A DNA stretch of 26,293 nucleotides from a virus. Made by a program: the position numbers and the translations under genes. Shown piece after piece: positions 1-6,608 of this stretch (within the stretch, counting starts at the first letter, position 1; every line of letters starts with the position of its first letter). The DNA lies in the IMG/VR virus record IMGVR_UViG_3300035670_001113, positions 1 to 26,293 of that record; one strand, 5' to 3'. Under the pieces are notes generated by a model that searched no databases, was not told where the DNA came from, and saw only the letters and a program-made list of their open reading frames with translations.

Positions 1-392
1 TAACCCCCTCCCCTAAGCTTAGGCTTTGGGTAAGGGAATCGAGAAAGGCAGGTGCTCGGGTTGAGCACCTTTTAATCAACTTACTGGATGCCTGTTCAGA
101 GGTTGATTATAAAAATTTTGACCAAATTGAAGATGCTATTTGGTCAAAGAAGGAGCTAAGCTCCCTAGATGCGGCGATTCGAGTCGTGGCGTTAGAGGAG
201 CTTTTTTTGTGCCTGCGCTCTGATGAAGAGCTTGAAAGGTGCGAATATTGCCAAGCTCTAAGACCTATTTCAGACATGGAGCAGGACGATGACCTTGACG
301 GGTATTACTGCCCTAAATGCTTAGATGACATCATCAGTGAGCAAGAAACTGAGGATGAGAATTTTAGAACATATTTTAGGGGGTATCGCTAA
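1..392 (+). CDS. Zinc-ribbon-like protein, 5' end cut by the window edge
   Basis: The frame is open from base 3 to the TAA at 390-392 with no stop, so the gene probably begins left of the window. The first in-frame start is GTG at 186, but it has no ribosome binding site, and the coding-like helical sequence runs on upstream of it (for example LDACSEVDYKNFDQIEDAIW). The C-terminal third has two CxxC pairs (CEYC and CPKC) about 22 residues apart in an acidic context, consistent with one structural zinc site. The stop overlaps the next ATG by one base (TAATG), so it is probably cotranscribed and translationally coupled with the YqaJ exonuclease. No family is recognised; a small metal-binding accessory protein is all that can be said. 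Confidence 0.65.
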   Translation, partial: TPSPKLRLWVRESRKAGARVEHLLINLLDACSEVDYKNFDQIEDAIWSKKELSSLDAAIRVVALEELFLCLRSDEELERCEYCQALRPISDMEQDDDLDGYYCPKCLDDIISEQETEDENFRTYFRGYR

Positions 393-1330
393 TGAGCGCA
401 ACCACCCTCACCCATGAAGAACGGGAGGCGTGGCTTGCTTCCCGCAAGCTAGGCAGCTCTGACGCTGCCACAATCTTAGGGCTGAATCCGTTTAAGACAC
501 GGTATCAGCTCTTTCTTGAAAAAACAGAGCAGATTGAGACAGCTCAGGAAAACGAGCCGATGCGCTGGGGGACTATTCTTGAGCCGATCATTGCTCAAGA
601 GTTTTCCGAGCGTTCAGGCTTAACGCTGCTAGATTGCAATTATCACTATCAAGCAGATGCACCCTACGACTTTATGACCTGCACGCCTGACTTTTTCATT
701 CTAGATGAAAACAGCGAAAAAGGACTGCTTGAAATCAAGACATGCTCACAGTGGCAAGCAGACGCATGGGCTGATTCAGTTCCCGATTATGCGCACTGTC
801 AGGTCATGCACCAAATGGCGGTCACTGGTCTGCAGTTTGCTTATGTGGCTTGCCTCATAGGCGGTCAAAAACTGGTCTGGCATCGAGTCGAGCGAGACGA
901 GGACGTGATTGAGCAACTTCGTATTCTTGAAGCTGAATTCTGGGGTATGTGCGAGAACCTCGAGCCGCCGCAAGTTGAGGCGCAAGACTCTGAGACGCTT
1001 GCCCTGCTCTACTCTCAAGCATTGACCGACAAGCATATAGAGCTTCACGGGTGCGAACACACAGCGTCAATCCTTATGGGGCTAAAAGCGCAAATTAAGG
1101 CGTTAGAAAGCGAATCTGCAAGATGTGAGGCAGAACTCAAGGAAGCCATGCAAGACGCTGAGAAAGCGAAATGCGGGGCTTATATCGTGTCGTGGGCGAA
1201 CCGCTCAAGGGAATTGCTAGACTCAAAAGCACTTAAAAAATCTCATCCTGAAATAGTTTCTGATTTTATAAAAACGACTGCTTATAGGCAGTTCAGCATA
1301 AAGGAGAATCGAAATGAAGACAAAAATTAA
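392..1330 (+). CDS. YqaJ-type viral exonuclease (lambda Exo-like)
   Basis: A 312-residue protein of the YqaJ/lambda exonuclease family (PD-(D/E)xK nuclease fold). These enzymes resect double-stranded ends 5' to 3' and hand single strands to an annealing protein. Visible signatures are a SSDAATILGLNPF N-terminal motif (residues 22-34), WGTILEP with E64, the acidic D100 in CTPD, the core E114-x-K116 in LEIKT, and a following YAHCQVMHQM helix with the usual glutamines (about 133-142). The C-terminal ~100 residues are coiled-coil-like and charged, as in many phage members. It starts one base into the stop of the previous gene, and RecT follows shortly downstream, so the two very likely work as a recombination pair in phage replication or repair. 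All key residues look intact. Confidence 0.93.
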   Translation: MSATTLTHEEREAWLASRKLGSSDAATILGLNPFKTRYQLFLEKTEQIETAQENEPMRWGTILEPIIAQEFSERSGLTLLDCNYHYQADAPYDFMTCTPDFFILDENSEKGLLEIKTCSQWQADAWADSVPDYAHCQVMHQMAVTGLQFAYVACLIGGQKLVWHRVERDEDVIEQLRILEAEFWGMCENLEPPQVEAQDSETLALLYSQALTDKHIELHGCEHTASILMGLKAQIKALESESARCEAELKEAMQDAEKAKCGAYIVSWANRSRELLDSKALKKSHPEIVSDFIKTTAYRQFSIKENRNEDKN

Positions 1331-1505
1331 GTATGTCTGCCGCTATTGCGGCGAGGAGTTGAAAGTCGGAGAGGTCTGCATTGACCTCATAGCTGCACGC
1401 ACGTGCGATTCCTGCGACGAGAAAATATTCTGCGGGGAGATCGAACGTCCGCTCTCTGTCGGCGAGGTTTACGGCTACTGCGAATCCGACGGCTACTATC
1501 GTTAG
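1314..1505 (+). CDS. Small Cys-rich putative zinc-binding protein
   Basis: A 63-residue protein overlapping the end of the exonuclease gene by 17 bases in another frame. It has its own Shine-Dalgarno (AAAGGAG, 8 bases before ATG). Cysteines at 9, 12, 22, 31, 34 and 40 form CRYC and CDSC pairs typical of a zinc ribbon. It lies between the exonuclease and RecT genes, so it is part of the recombination operon. Its position suggests an accessory role with DNA or with those proteins, but that is inference only. No family is recognised. Confidence 0.75.
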   Translation: MKTKIKYVCRYCGEELKVGEVCIDLIAARTCDSCDEKIFCGEIERPLSVGEVYGYCESDGYYR

Positions 1506-1531
1506 TTTATAACTTAAAGAAGGAGAACCAA

Positions 1532-2425
1532 ATGGCAAAGAATAATGGGGAATTACTAAGCAAGATAAACGGCAATGCTTCAAAGGCTGTTGCTGTTCCA
1601 AGTGATAACATCGCTTCTTACTTGCAGCGGGATGACGTCAAGCAGCAAATTGCCCTCGCTCTGCCTAAGCATCTGACATCTGACAGGCTTGCTAGAGTTG
1701 CATTAACAACAATTCGACTCAATCCTACTCTAGCAGAATGTAACACAGCGAGCCTCATGGCAGCGATAATGCAGAGCGCACAGCTTGGCTTGGAGCCAGG
1801 GTTATTAGGTCATGCCTATTTTGTGCCTTTTAATCGAAAGATTAAACAAGCTGGACAGCCTGACCGCTGGGTCAAAGATGTTCAATTTATAATCGGCTAT
1901 CGTGGCTTAATTGACCTTGCTAGACGCTCTGGGGCGATAGTCACAATCGCTGCTGATGTGATCGGGTCGAAGGATAAATTCACTTATAGAAAGGGCTTTG
2001 ACGAAGTGCTTGAACATGAGCCGAGCTACATCGATCGGGGCGAAATAATTGCGGCTTATGCTTACGCCACTACTAAAGACGGCGGTCGTTATGCTGTTGT
2101 GATGAACAAACAAGAGATTGAGAAAATTAGAAGGCGAAGCAAGGCGGCGGATGCGGGACCGTGGGTCTCTGACTGGGAAGAGATGGCAAAAAAGACCGTG
2201 CTGCGCCGCCTCTCGAAATACCTGCCTATGAGTATCGAATTTGCTCAAGTTGATGCTGAGGACAGCAAAAAAGAAGCGATCGGCTTTGGTGGTGATGTGC
2301 AGGCTATAGAGGTGAATCATGAGCCAACTTATTTGGTCGATCATGGCGATACTGAACCAGAGGTTGAAACCTTAGAGTTCGAAGATGTTGAGGAGCGTGC
2401 AGCGACTCAGGCAGAAGGGCAATAA
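1532..2425 (+). CDS. recT: RecT-family single-strand annealing protein
   Basis: A 297-residue RecT protein: an ATP-independent single-strand annealing protein that coats exonuclease-made 3' tails and pairs them with complementary DNA. Family hallmarks are seen in order: IALALPKHLTSDRLARVALT (N-terminal oligomerisation region), the NPTLAECNTASLMAAI helix, QLGLEPGLLGHAYFVPFN, the FIIGYRGLIDLARRSG strand-helix, and a WVSDWEEMAKKTVLRRLSKY segment. The C-terminus is acidic, as usual. The ATG at 1532 has a strong AAGGAG 8 bases upstream. The frame is open 43 codons further up, but no recT-like sequence or ribosome binding site is found there. It functions with the YqaJ exonuclease encoded just upstream. 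Confidence 0.95.
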   Translation: MAKNNGELLSKINGNASKAVAVPSDNIASYLQRDDVKQQIALALPKHLTSDRLARVALTTIRLNPTLAECNTASLMAAIMQSAQLGLEPGLLGHAYFVPFNRKIKQAGQPDRWVKDVQFIIGYRGLIDLARRSGAIVTIAADVIGSKDKFTYRKGFDEVLEHEPSYIDRGEIIAAYAYATTKDGGRYAVVMNKQEIEKIRRRSKAADAGPWVSDWEEMAKKTVLRRLSKYLPMSIEFAQVDAEDSKKEAIGFGGDVQAIEVNHEPTYLVDHGDTEPEVETLEFEDVEERAATQAEGQ

Positions 2426-2515
2426 GTCAGGTTAGCCGCCGCCCGTCGGCTTAGAGCTGTGTTGGTTCTTCCATTGCTCAACGGGCTTTTTATCAAAAAA
2501 GAAACTGGTGAATTT

Positions 2516-2995
2516 ATGAGAGATAGGATTTTGAGGTTCAGTTATTTTTCAAACGAGGTTTTAGCGACATTAGATGACAAGGCGCAAAAACTTTTTTTAG
2601 GCTTAACTTGCATGGCAGATCGGGAAGGGAAGCTAGAAGATCGTCCGTGCAGGATTAGAGGCTTGCTATTCCCCTACTCTCCTGATCTCGACATAGAAAA
2701 ACTTCTGAATATTTTGACCAATGCGAAATTTATTATGCGATATATGGTCAACGGTGAGAACTATATTTTAATTCCTAAATTTCTAAAGCATCAAAGTATT
2801 CACCAACACGAAAAAGCAAGTGTAATTCCCTATCCAGAAGGATTTATTCCTCCGATTGTTTTGAAGCCAGTTAGAGAAAAAACGCTCACAAGCTACGAGC
2901 GGAAGCAACTAAAAGAGAAGGAGATATTAGACAGGCTTACTGGACAAGTTGCTCACGAAATGACGATTGAAAAAGGTAAAATGAGGAAACAATAA
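2516..2995 (+). CDS. Phage replication-initiator-like protein, short form
   Basis: A 159-residue protein resembling the N-terminal half of phage replication/replisome-organiser proteins (O-like or DnaD-like winged helix). It opens MRDRILRFSYFSNEVLATL, followed by a KLFLGLTCMADREGKLEDRP motif, IEKLLNILTNAKFIMRY, and IPKFLKHQSIHQHEKAS. That block recurs in phage proteins thought to bind the origin. After it only about 50 charged residues remain, so the usual helicase-loading C-terminal half seems missing or replaced. I chose ATG 2516 because the conserved block starts there; a GTG at 2459 extends the frame by 19 residues but lacks a good ribosome binding site. It is followed two bases later by a small gene that could supply the missing loader function. 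Confidence 0.75.
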   Translation: MRDRILRFSYFSNEVLATLDDKAQKLFLGLTCMADREGKLEDRPCRIRGLLFPYSPDLDIEKLLNILTNAKFIMRYMVNGENYILIPKFLKHQSIHQHEKASVIPYPEGFIPPIVLKPVREKTLTSYERKQLKEKEILDRLTGQVAHEMTIEKGKMRKQ

Positions 2996-2997
2996 TA

Positions 2998-3318
2998 ATG
3001 ACAAGAGAAGAAATAGAGATGTTACAAAAGATAGTTTATGCAGAATATTTGAATGTTCAACCTGATGAGGTGCGAACACGGGGTTATCAGAAAATACTCG
3101 GGCACTTAACTTTTAGTGAATGCGAATCGGCAGTTTATGTCCTAATGGCGTTACCAAATAGAACCAGTCCTGTTACAAGTTCAGAGATTTTAACCTACAT
3201 TAAGGATAAGAATAGATACGAGCCAAAAACTGACACTTACAACGACGACACGCCATTAGAGCGAAGGCAAGAGATCGTAAATCAGATGCATGACTTATTT
3301 CCAGATTTATTTAAGTAG
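2998..3318 (+). CDS. Small helical protein, possibly helicase-loader-like (G39P type)
   Basis: A 106-residue protein with a GAGGAA ribosome binding site ending 6 bases before the ATG, two bases after the previous stop. The pattern of an N-terminal TREEI helix, a helix LTFSECESAVYVLMALPN, then a PVTSSEILTYIK segment resembles the N-terminal fold of phage helicase loader/inhibitor proteins of the SPP1 G39P class (a helical hairpin, then a Pro-rich turn before an 'EI' helix). This is pattern matching by eye, so the function is tentative. The position right after a short initiator-like gene supports a replication role. The C-terminus (ERRQEIVNQMHDLFPDLFK) is amphipathic and could contact the helicase. 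Confidence 0.6.
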   Translation: MTREEIEMLQKIVYAEYLNVQPDEVRTRGYQKILGHLTFSECESAVYVLMALPNRTSPVTSSEILTYIKDKNRYEPKTDTYNDDTPLERRQEIVNQMHDLFPDLFK

Positions 3319-3325
3319 GAGCGCA

Positions 3326-3586
3326 ATGGAAGGATTTCAAGAAAATGCTTTTGAGGATGAACTTTCACGTAGGGTTCGCTTGCTGATGTGGAGAGATAAC
3401 TTAAACCAAAATGATACGGCGCAACGCTGCAAAGTTGCTGGTGCGGTTCTCTCGAATATTATCAACAGCAAAGGCAATAAGCCAACGGTTGGAACATTGC
3501 AGCGTATAGCAAATACTTTCAATGTTTCGCTTGGCTGGTTACTTGGCGAGGGCGAAATAACGGACGCCCTGAAAAAAGATTTTTAG
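3326..3586 (+). CDS. XRE-family (Cro/CI-like) helix-turn-helix regulator
   Basis: An 86-residue protein that is nearly all one HTH_3 domain: NLNQNDTAQRCKVAGAVLSN (25-44) is the helix-turn-helix, followed by the conserved GTLQRIANTFNVSLGWLLGE ending (56-75). It binds DNA as a repressor or Cro-like regulator. ATG 3326 has TAGGAG 6 bases upstream and follows the previous stop by 7 bases; the frame is open further up, but only inside the previous gene. It is the only recognised transcription regulator in the window and lies directly before the integrase. There is no divergently oriented partner gene, so either the CI/Cro pair is elsewhere or this phage has a simplified switch. Confidence 0.88.
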   Translation: MEGFQENAFEDELSRRVRLLMWRDNLNQNDTAQRCKVAGAVLSNIINSKGNKPTVGTLQRIANTFNVSLGWLLGEGEITDALKKDF

Positions 3587-3611
3587 AGGTTTTGAAGAAA
3601 CTTTTGCAGAG

Positions 3612-3646
3612 GTTTTTCCGATTATGTTTGTATTTATCGGAGGAAC
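3612..3646 (+). promoter_or_regulatory. Hairpin covering the integrase ribosome binding site
   Basis: Bases 3612-3622 pair with 3636-3646 as an 11-bp stem (nine Watson-Crick and two G-U pairs) around a 13-base loop. The 3' arm contains the whole CGGAGGAAC Shine-Dalgarno of the integrase gene, whose ATG is at 3649. Such a structure should lower translation initiation unless it is opened. That is inference from base pairing by eye; no folding energy was computed. Confidence 0.5.
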
Positions 3647-3648
3647 AA

Positions 3649-4626
3649 ATGAGAGTAAAACAAAGGTTGATTATCACGGATAGTGTGGAAATGTTACCGC
3701 TACAGATAGTAATTGAGGCTTATGAAATGTTTATGGTTGGCAGTAATGCCAACAGTTTCAGGGCTAAGTTCAAGTATGACCTGCCCTGCTTCCTTGCGTT
3801 TCTGCAAACAAAGTTTGCCGCCCCATGCTTGGAGACGCTAACGAGAGGCATTATCGAGGAATTTATTGACGAACGGTTAAGCGTTGAAGCTCCTGCGACT
3901 GTAGCCCGTAGGTTTGCATCCGTTCAAGCGTTTTGCCGATATTGCGCTGCACATCACGAGACTTTCAAAGACCCATGTTTTCGCTGGTCTTGTCCTATTG
4001 TGATTGACCGTGCCGAGCCTCCTGCGATTGGAAAAGATATGTTGGACAAAGTGATAGCGGCTACAGAGCATTTTAAGGAGAGTCCCTATGTTTACCATAG
4101 GGCGAGGGTGATAGTGTTTCTATGCGCTCATGCTGGGCTTAGATGCGAGGAGGCGAGACTGCTTAGCTTTGGAGACGTGAAGGATACTTGGCTAAGAAAC
4201 ATCAAAGGCAAGGGGCGACACTATCGCAAAGTTCCGCAAACAAAAGAACTGAATCAGGCTATTCAGGAGTTCTTGCCCTTGCGTGAGGCACTGCTCAAAA
4301 AGAATTACCGACTTTATGCAAACCTTTCGCAGACAGCAAAGGATGCTTATCCGCTTATCGTGAGACAGCGCAAGCCCAAGAAGCAATATCCGCTCCACTA
4401 TGCGGTAGACCACAAAACGATCTGGCGGATCGTAAACGACTTAGGAAAACTTGCTGGCTGCCCTACCCTGCACCCGCACGCATTGCGCCATGAGTTTGCG
4501 CATGAGCTTCTAGACAAGACAAAAAATATTGCAGTTGTGGCTAAAGCGTTAGGTCATCGTTCGATTGTAACTACCATGATCTACACAGATCAAACGGACA
4601 GCGAACTAATGAAGGCGATGGCATGA
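3649..4626 (+). CDS. int: Tyrosine recombinase, phage integrase
   Basis: A 325-residue tyrosine recombinase that would integrate and excise the phage at att sites. The N-terminal SAM-like core-binding domain covers about residues 20-110. The catalytic domain carries the full set: R165 in AGLRCEEARLL, K188 in KGKGRHYRKVP, H277 and R280 in HPHALRH, H303 in ALGHRSI, and the nucleophile Y312 in MIYTDQ. ATG 3649 has the perfect CGGAGGA site; a TTG 19 codons earlier has none and lies upstream of the hairpin. The gene is complete and shows no sign of decay, indicating a temperate lifestyle. No att core can be identified, since no flanking host DNA is visible. Confidence 0.95.
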   Translation: MRVKQRLIITDSVEMLPLQIVIEAYEMFMVGSNANSFRAKFKYDLPCFLAFLQTKFAAPCLETLTRGIIEEFIDERLSVEAPATVARRFASVQAFCRYCAAHHETFKDPCFRWSCPIVIDRAEPPAIGKDMLDKVIAATEHFKESPYVYHRARVIVFLCAHAGLRCEEARLLSFGDVKDTWLRNIKGKGRHYRKVPQTKELNQAIQEFLPLREALLKKNYRLYANLSQTAKDAYPLIVRQRKPKKQYPLHYAVDHKTIWRIVNDLGKLAGCPTLHPHALRHEFAHELLDKTKNIAVVAKALGHRSIVTTMIYTDQTDSELMKAMA

Positions 4627-4862
4627 GACATGTTAAAGACCCATATAATCAAGGCTACGATGAAGGTTACAGCGATGGCTATTGTGCTGCGATTGATGAT
4701 GCTGGTTGGATTAAGAAGCTAGTGCAGGAACAGCACAAAGCAACTCTGATGACTAACCAGCGCAATATCATGTCGTGGCAATGGGCACAAAAAGAATTAA
4801 GGCGACTACAGAAGGCAGTTTTATTTTTTACGAAAACACCAACAGGAGGATACAATGACTAA
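4623..4862 (+). CDS. Small hypothetical protein with GY repeats
   Basis: A 79-residue protein overlapping the integrase stop by ATGA, so probably translationally coupled. The N-terminus has a periodic GYxxGYxxGY motif (QGYDEGYSDGYCAAIDD), often seen in small phage proteins of unknown role. The rest is an amphipathic helix rich in K, Q and W. No signal peptide or membrane helix is seen. Being coupled to the integrase makes an excisionase-like or directionality role conceivable, but no winged-helix signature is visible. Confidence 0.7.
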   Translation: MRHVKDPYNQGYDEGYSDGYCAAIDDAGWIKKLVQEQHKATLMTNQRNIMSWQWAQKELRRLQKAVLFFTKTPTGGYND

Positions 4863-5331
4863 AGACGACTTAATGGCGAAAATAGTTTGGGAAGATGACA
4901 GGAAATATAACCCGCTGAATAACTCAGTGAAGCCGATATCGAAGGAGGGCGATCCAATGGATACGCTTAATTGGTTCTTTGCGGCTGTGTTTGCAATCAT
5001 CATTGTCGTGTTGCTGGTTGCGTTTATGATTGCACCTGCTGAGGCGAAGCAGAAGGGTTTAAGTCGATTAGAGCAGTGCCAAGTTGATTATTTGTTTTGT
5101 GCTGGGCGGATAGTGCAACAGCAGGCGGCGTATAATGCGGCGGTGTTGATGGCGCATGTATGCAGCAATGACACGACTCCAACAGCGGACTATCTGGACT
5201 TGAACACGCTGCCTAAGTTTGAGGTTGCGAGCGTTTGCCAAGCACATCTAGGGGCATGTGGCTACTATCTAGCGCACTGGGAAAACGTGTTAAAGGCGAA
5301 GTATGCAGAGGTGAGGGCGATATGCAAGTAA
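4855..5331 (+). CDS. Membrane-anchored or exported Cys-rich protein with two possible starts
   Basis: The long form is 158 residues, starting at ATG 4855 with an AGGAGG site. A second in-frame ATG at 4957 (residue 35) has an equally strong AAGGAGGG site. From that second start the protein begins with a hydrophobic segment (WFFAAVFAIIIVVLLVAFMI), then APAEA, which fits a signal peptidase I site. The mature part has six cysteines, an even number that suits disulphides in the periplasm. The long form adds a 34-residue polar N-terminal tail in front of the hydrophobic segment, which could hold the protein in the inner membrane. Family unknown. It lies in a run of small membrane-protein genes and overlaps its upstream neighbour by 8 bases. 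Confidence 0.8.
   Translation: MTKDDLMAKIVWEDDRKYNPLNNSVKPISKEGDPMDTLNWFFAAVFAIIIVVLLVAFMIAPAEAKQKGLSRLEQCQVDYLFCAGRIVQQQAAYNAAVLMAHVCSNDTTPTADYLDLNTLPKFEVASVCQAHLGACGYYLAHWENVLKAKYAEVRAICK
4942..4959 (+). promoter_or_regulatory. Internal ribosome binding site and second start
   Basis: AAGGAGGG at 4942-4949 lies 7 bases before an in-frame ATG at 4957, inside the preceding annotated gene. Both the spacing and the match are as good as those of the outer start, so a shorter product starting MDTLNWFF is likely made as well or instead. Confidence 0.6.
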
Positions 5332-5429
5332 CGATATTAGAAATAATACTCTTTGTCTGGGGCTTTTGTTTGGGGTCGCTAGTAATGGATCGTTATCATA
5401 GAATTAAGAGAGACTGGATATGCGAATGA
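5322..5429 (+). CDS. 35-residue single-span membrane protein
   Basis: ATG 5322 overlaps the preceding gene's end by 10 bases and has GAGG/GAGGG upstream. The product is MQVTILEIILFVWGFCLGSL followed by a basic tail (RYHRIKRDWICE): one membrane helix at about residues 4-21 with a positively charged C-terminus, so a cytoplasmic tail is likely. It overlaps the next small membrane gene by ATGA. The frame is open further upstream but lies within the previous gene. Function unknown. Confidence 0.6.
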   Translation: MQVTILEIILFVWGFCLGSLVMDRYHRIKRDWICE

Positions 5430-5599
5430 AAACATTTATACTTTCTCTCGTAGCGATATTGATCATCGCCTTTATTGTTTCTTTCTACTTTCAGAACTGG
5501 ACAGAGATTTGGGCATTGGAAAAACAAAGAGCAATGCTGTGGATTAATCATTGCAAGAACTTCTTTTGGTTCTTCGTTTATGGAGGGCTGGACTTATGA
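5426..5599 (+). CDS. 57-residue small membrane protein
   Basis: This short ORF sits between the 35-residue gene and the 5596 gene, with ATGA overlaps on both sides (5426-5429 and 5596-5599). It begins MKTFILSLVAILIIAFIVSF, a clear membrane helix. A polar stretch with WTEIWALEKQRAML follows, then an aromatic patch (KNFFWFFVYGG). An alternative ATG at 5420 would add two residues. The perfect tiling with its neighbours is the main evidence that it is real. It could be a small toxin, holin-like or exclusion protein, but nothing specific is recognised. Confidence 0.6.
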   Translation: MKTFILSLVAILIIAFIVSFYFQNWTEIWALEKQRAMLWINHCKNFFWFFVYGGLDL

Positions 5600-5994
5600 C
5601 AACAGAAGCAGCAGCGAATTTATATCTAGCGCAACATCTTTACGAAACAGAAGGTCGTAAGAATGTAATTTATAACCCCAATAACAAACCTATCGAGGAA
5701 CTTCCAGTCATTATGGGGTTTAATAATGGCGGATCGCCTGGTTTGTATAGTGCTGTAGCAGTTGCAGAAGATGGCAAATGTCTGGGTGGACATTGCTGTT
5801 CACACGAGGGCTATATGCCATACGATTTAGGTATTATTGAAAACGCTAGATCAGACAGACATAAAGAGAGCTATCAGAAGCATTATCCTGAGGGGTATCG
5901 AATGGAGTGGATACCAAGTGATCGGATAGCAGGACATGAGAAACTACAGAAGGTTATTAAGATGAATAAAGAACAGAAGAAGGAGGACTTATGA
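5596..5994 (+). CDS. Hypothetical phage protein, 132 residues
   Basis: ATG 5596 overlaps the stop of the 57-residue gene (ATGA) and has GGAGGG 8 bases upstream; an earlier TTG in frame has no such site. A central VIMGFNNGGSPGLYSAVAVA segment and a Cys/His cluster (CLGGHCCSHEGYM) lead into a RMEWIPSD motif. The LGGHCCSHEG block suggests a metal site, and the overall pattern resembles small phage early proteins of unknown function. The C-terminus ends KKEDL, encoded by the Shine-Dalgarno of the next gene. Confidence 0.72.
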   Translation: MTTEAAANLYLAQHLYETEGRKNVIYNPNNKPIEELPVIMGFNNGGSPGLYSAVAVAEDGKCLGGHCCSHEGYMPYDLGIIENARSDRHKESYQKHYPEGYRMEWIPSDRIAGHEKLQKVIKMNKEQKKEDL

Positions 5995-6005
5995 GCGAGT
6001 GGATT
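5980..6005 (+). repeat. Initiation cassette, copy A
   Basis: AAGGAGGACTT, then ATG and codons for SEWI. The 15 bases from the ATG are identical to copy C at 6583-6608, and the ribosome binding site plus first codons match copy B at 6436-6456. It marks a gene boundary. Confidence 0.7.
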
Positions 6006-6437
6006 ACCACAAATGAAAGTTACCCCGAAGACGGGATGCGTGTATTGGTCTGGCTTCATAATAATGATGTGCATGTCGGTTATTGGTCAGATACTCTTAG
6101 GGAATGGGTATTTTGTTTTAATATCAAAGAAGGTTACTGCTCATTTAATTGTAAGAGCGTAAAGGCTTGGTGCGAGATTCCCAAACTTGATGCAAACAAC
6201 GAAGAGATTCCTACTATTGAGAAAAGACTTTTTTACCAATTAAGGTCTAGAACTGGCTTAAAAAGCGAGATACGGGAAACGAAAGAATACTTGCCATACA
6301 TTGACCTGATTGAAAGACCAGATATTCAATGTAAATACCCAGAAGTACCTAGTCCAAAGTCTAGGAGATATACTGCATCAGAACGAATTAATGCAATGCT
6401 AATTATGTATGACGAACAACCTGATAGATTCTCTTAA
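5991..6437 (+). CDS. DUF551-like protein
   Basis: A 148-residue protein whose first half matches the DUF551 pattern of small phage proteins: MSEWITTNESYPEDGMRVLV, then HVGYW, and VKAWCEIPKL where the family has a 'ThWmplP'-type ending. The second half (from about residue 75) is polar and contains a Pro-rich SPKSRR segment, so it is an extension beyond the usual domain. Start overlaps the previous stop (ATGA) with a strong AAGGAGG. No biochemical function is established for the family. Confidence 0.8.
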   Translation: MSEWITTNESYPEDGMRVLVWLHNNDVHVGYWSDTLREWVFCFNIKEGYCSFNCKSVKAWCEIPKLDANNEEIPTIEKRLFYQLRSRTGLKSEIRETKEYLPYIDLIERPDIQCKYPEVPSPKSRRYTASERINAMLIMYDEQPDRFS

Positions 6438-6456
6438 AGGAGGACTTATGAGCGAG
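6436..6456 (+). repeat. Initiation cassette, copy B
   Basis: AAAGGAGGACTT followed by ATGAGCGAG, identical to copy A from AAGGAGG through the third codon. Here the upstream gene stops just at the start of the cassette (TAA at 6435-6437), although the cassette frame stays open upstream. Confidence 0.7.
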
Positions 6457-6597
6457 GAATTTAAGTGTAGTAGATGCGAGCAAGTAGACGCTTATGTTCT
6501 TCACGTCTTGAAAGGAAATAAATACATATATCTATGTAGAAGCTGCTACGCCAAATATATAAATAGAATGTCAAAAAGAAGGAAGGAGGACGCATGA
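6448..6597 (+). CDS. 49-residue zinc-ribbon protein
   Basis: ATG 6448 has AAAGGAGG 5 bases upstream. The product carries two CxxC pairs (CSRC near residue 7 and CRSC near residue 32), a compact treble-clef/zinc-ribbon pattern, and a basic C-terminus (KRRKEDA). An earlier ATG at 6409 in the same frame lies in the previous gene and has no ribosome binding site. It overlaps the next gene by ATGA. It could bind nucleic acid or protein; function unknown. Confidence 0.72.
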   Translation: MSEEFKCSRCEQVDAYVLHVLKGNKYIYLCRSCYAKYINRMSKRRKEDA

Positions 6598-6608
6598 GCG
6601 AGTGGATT
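6583..6608 (+). repeat. Initiation cassette, copy C
   Basis: AAGGAGGACGC then ATGAGCGAGTGGATT, the same 15 start-codon bases as copy A. The upstream protein ends in KEDA, encoded by the Shine-Dalgarno itself. A looser copy (AAGGAGGAGGACGC, ATGACTGAG) is at 6960-6982. Confidence 0.7.

Noticed and set aside
50-73. AGGTGCTC/GAGCACCT hairpin followed by TTT, resembling an intrinsic terminator
   Set aside because: It lies within an open reading frame that continues on both sides with coding-like sequence, and the T-run is only three after the stem; possibly coincidental.
152-164. GGAGCT-A-AGCTCC palindrome near the left edge
   Set aside because: Inside the coding frame of the partial first gene and too short to call an operator.
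1403-1531. Upstream extension of the RecT reading frame
   Set aside because: The extension runs through another gene and lacks a ribosome binding site; ATG 1532 has a strong one and begins a typical RecT N-terminus.
2459-2515. GTG start 19 codons upstream for the replication-like gene
   Set aside because: No Shine-Dalgarno; the conserved family block begins at the ATG at 2516.
3587-4862. attP site near the integrase
   Set aside because: The integrase is flanked by coding sequence almost without gaps, and no host junction or direct repeat identifies a core site.
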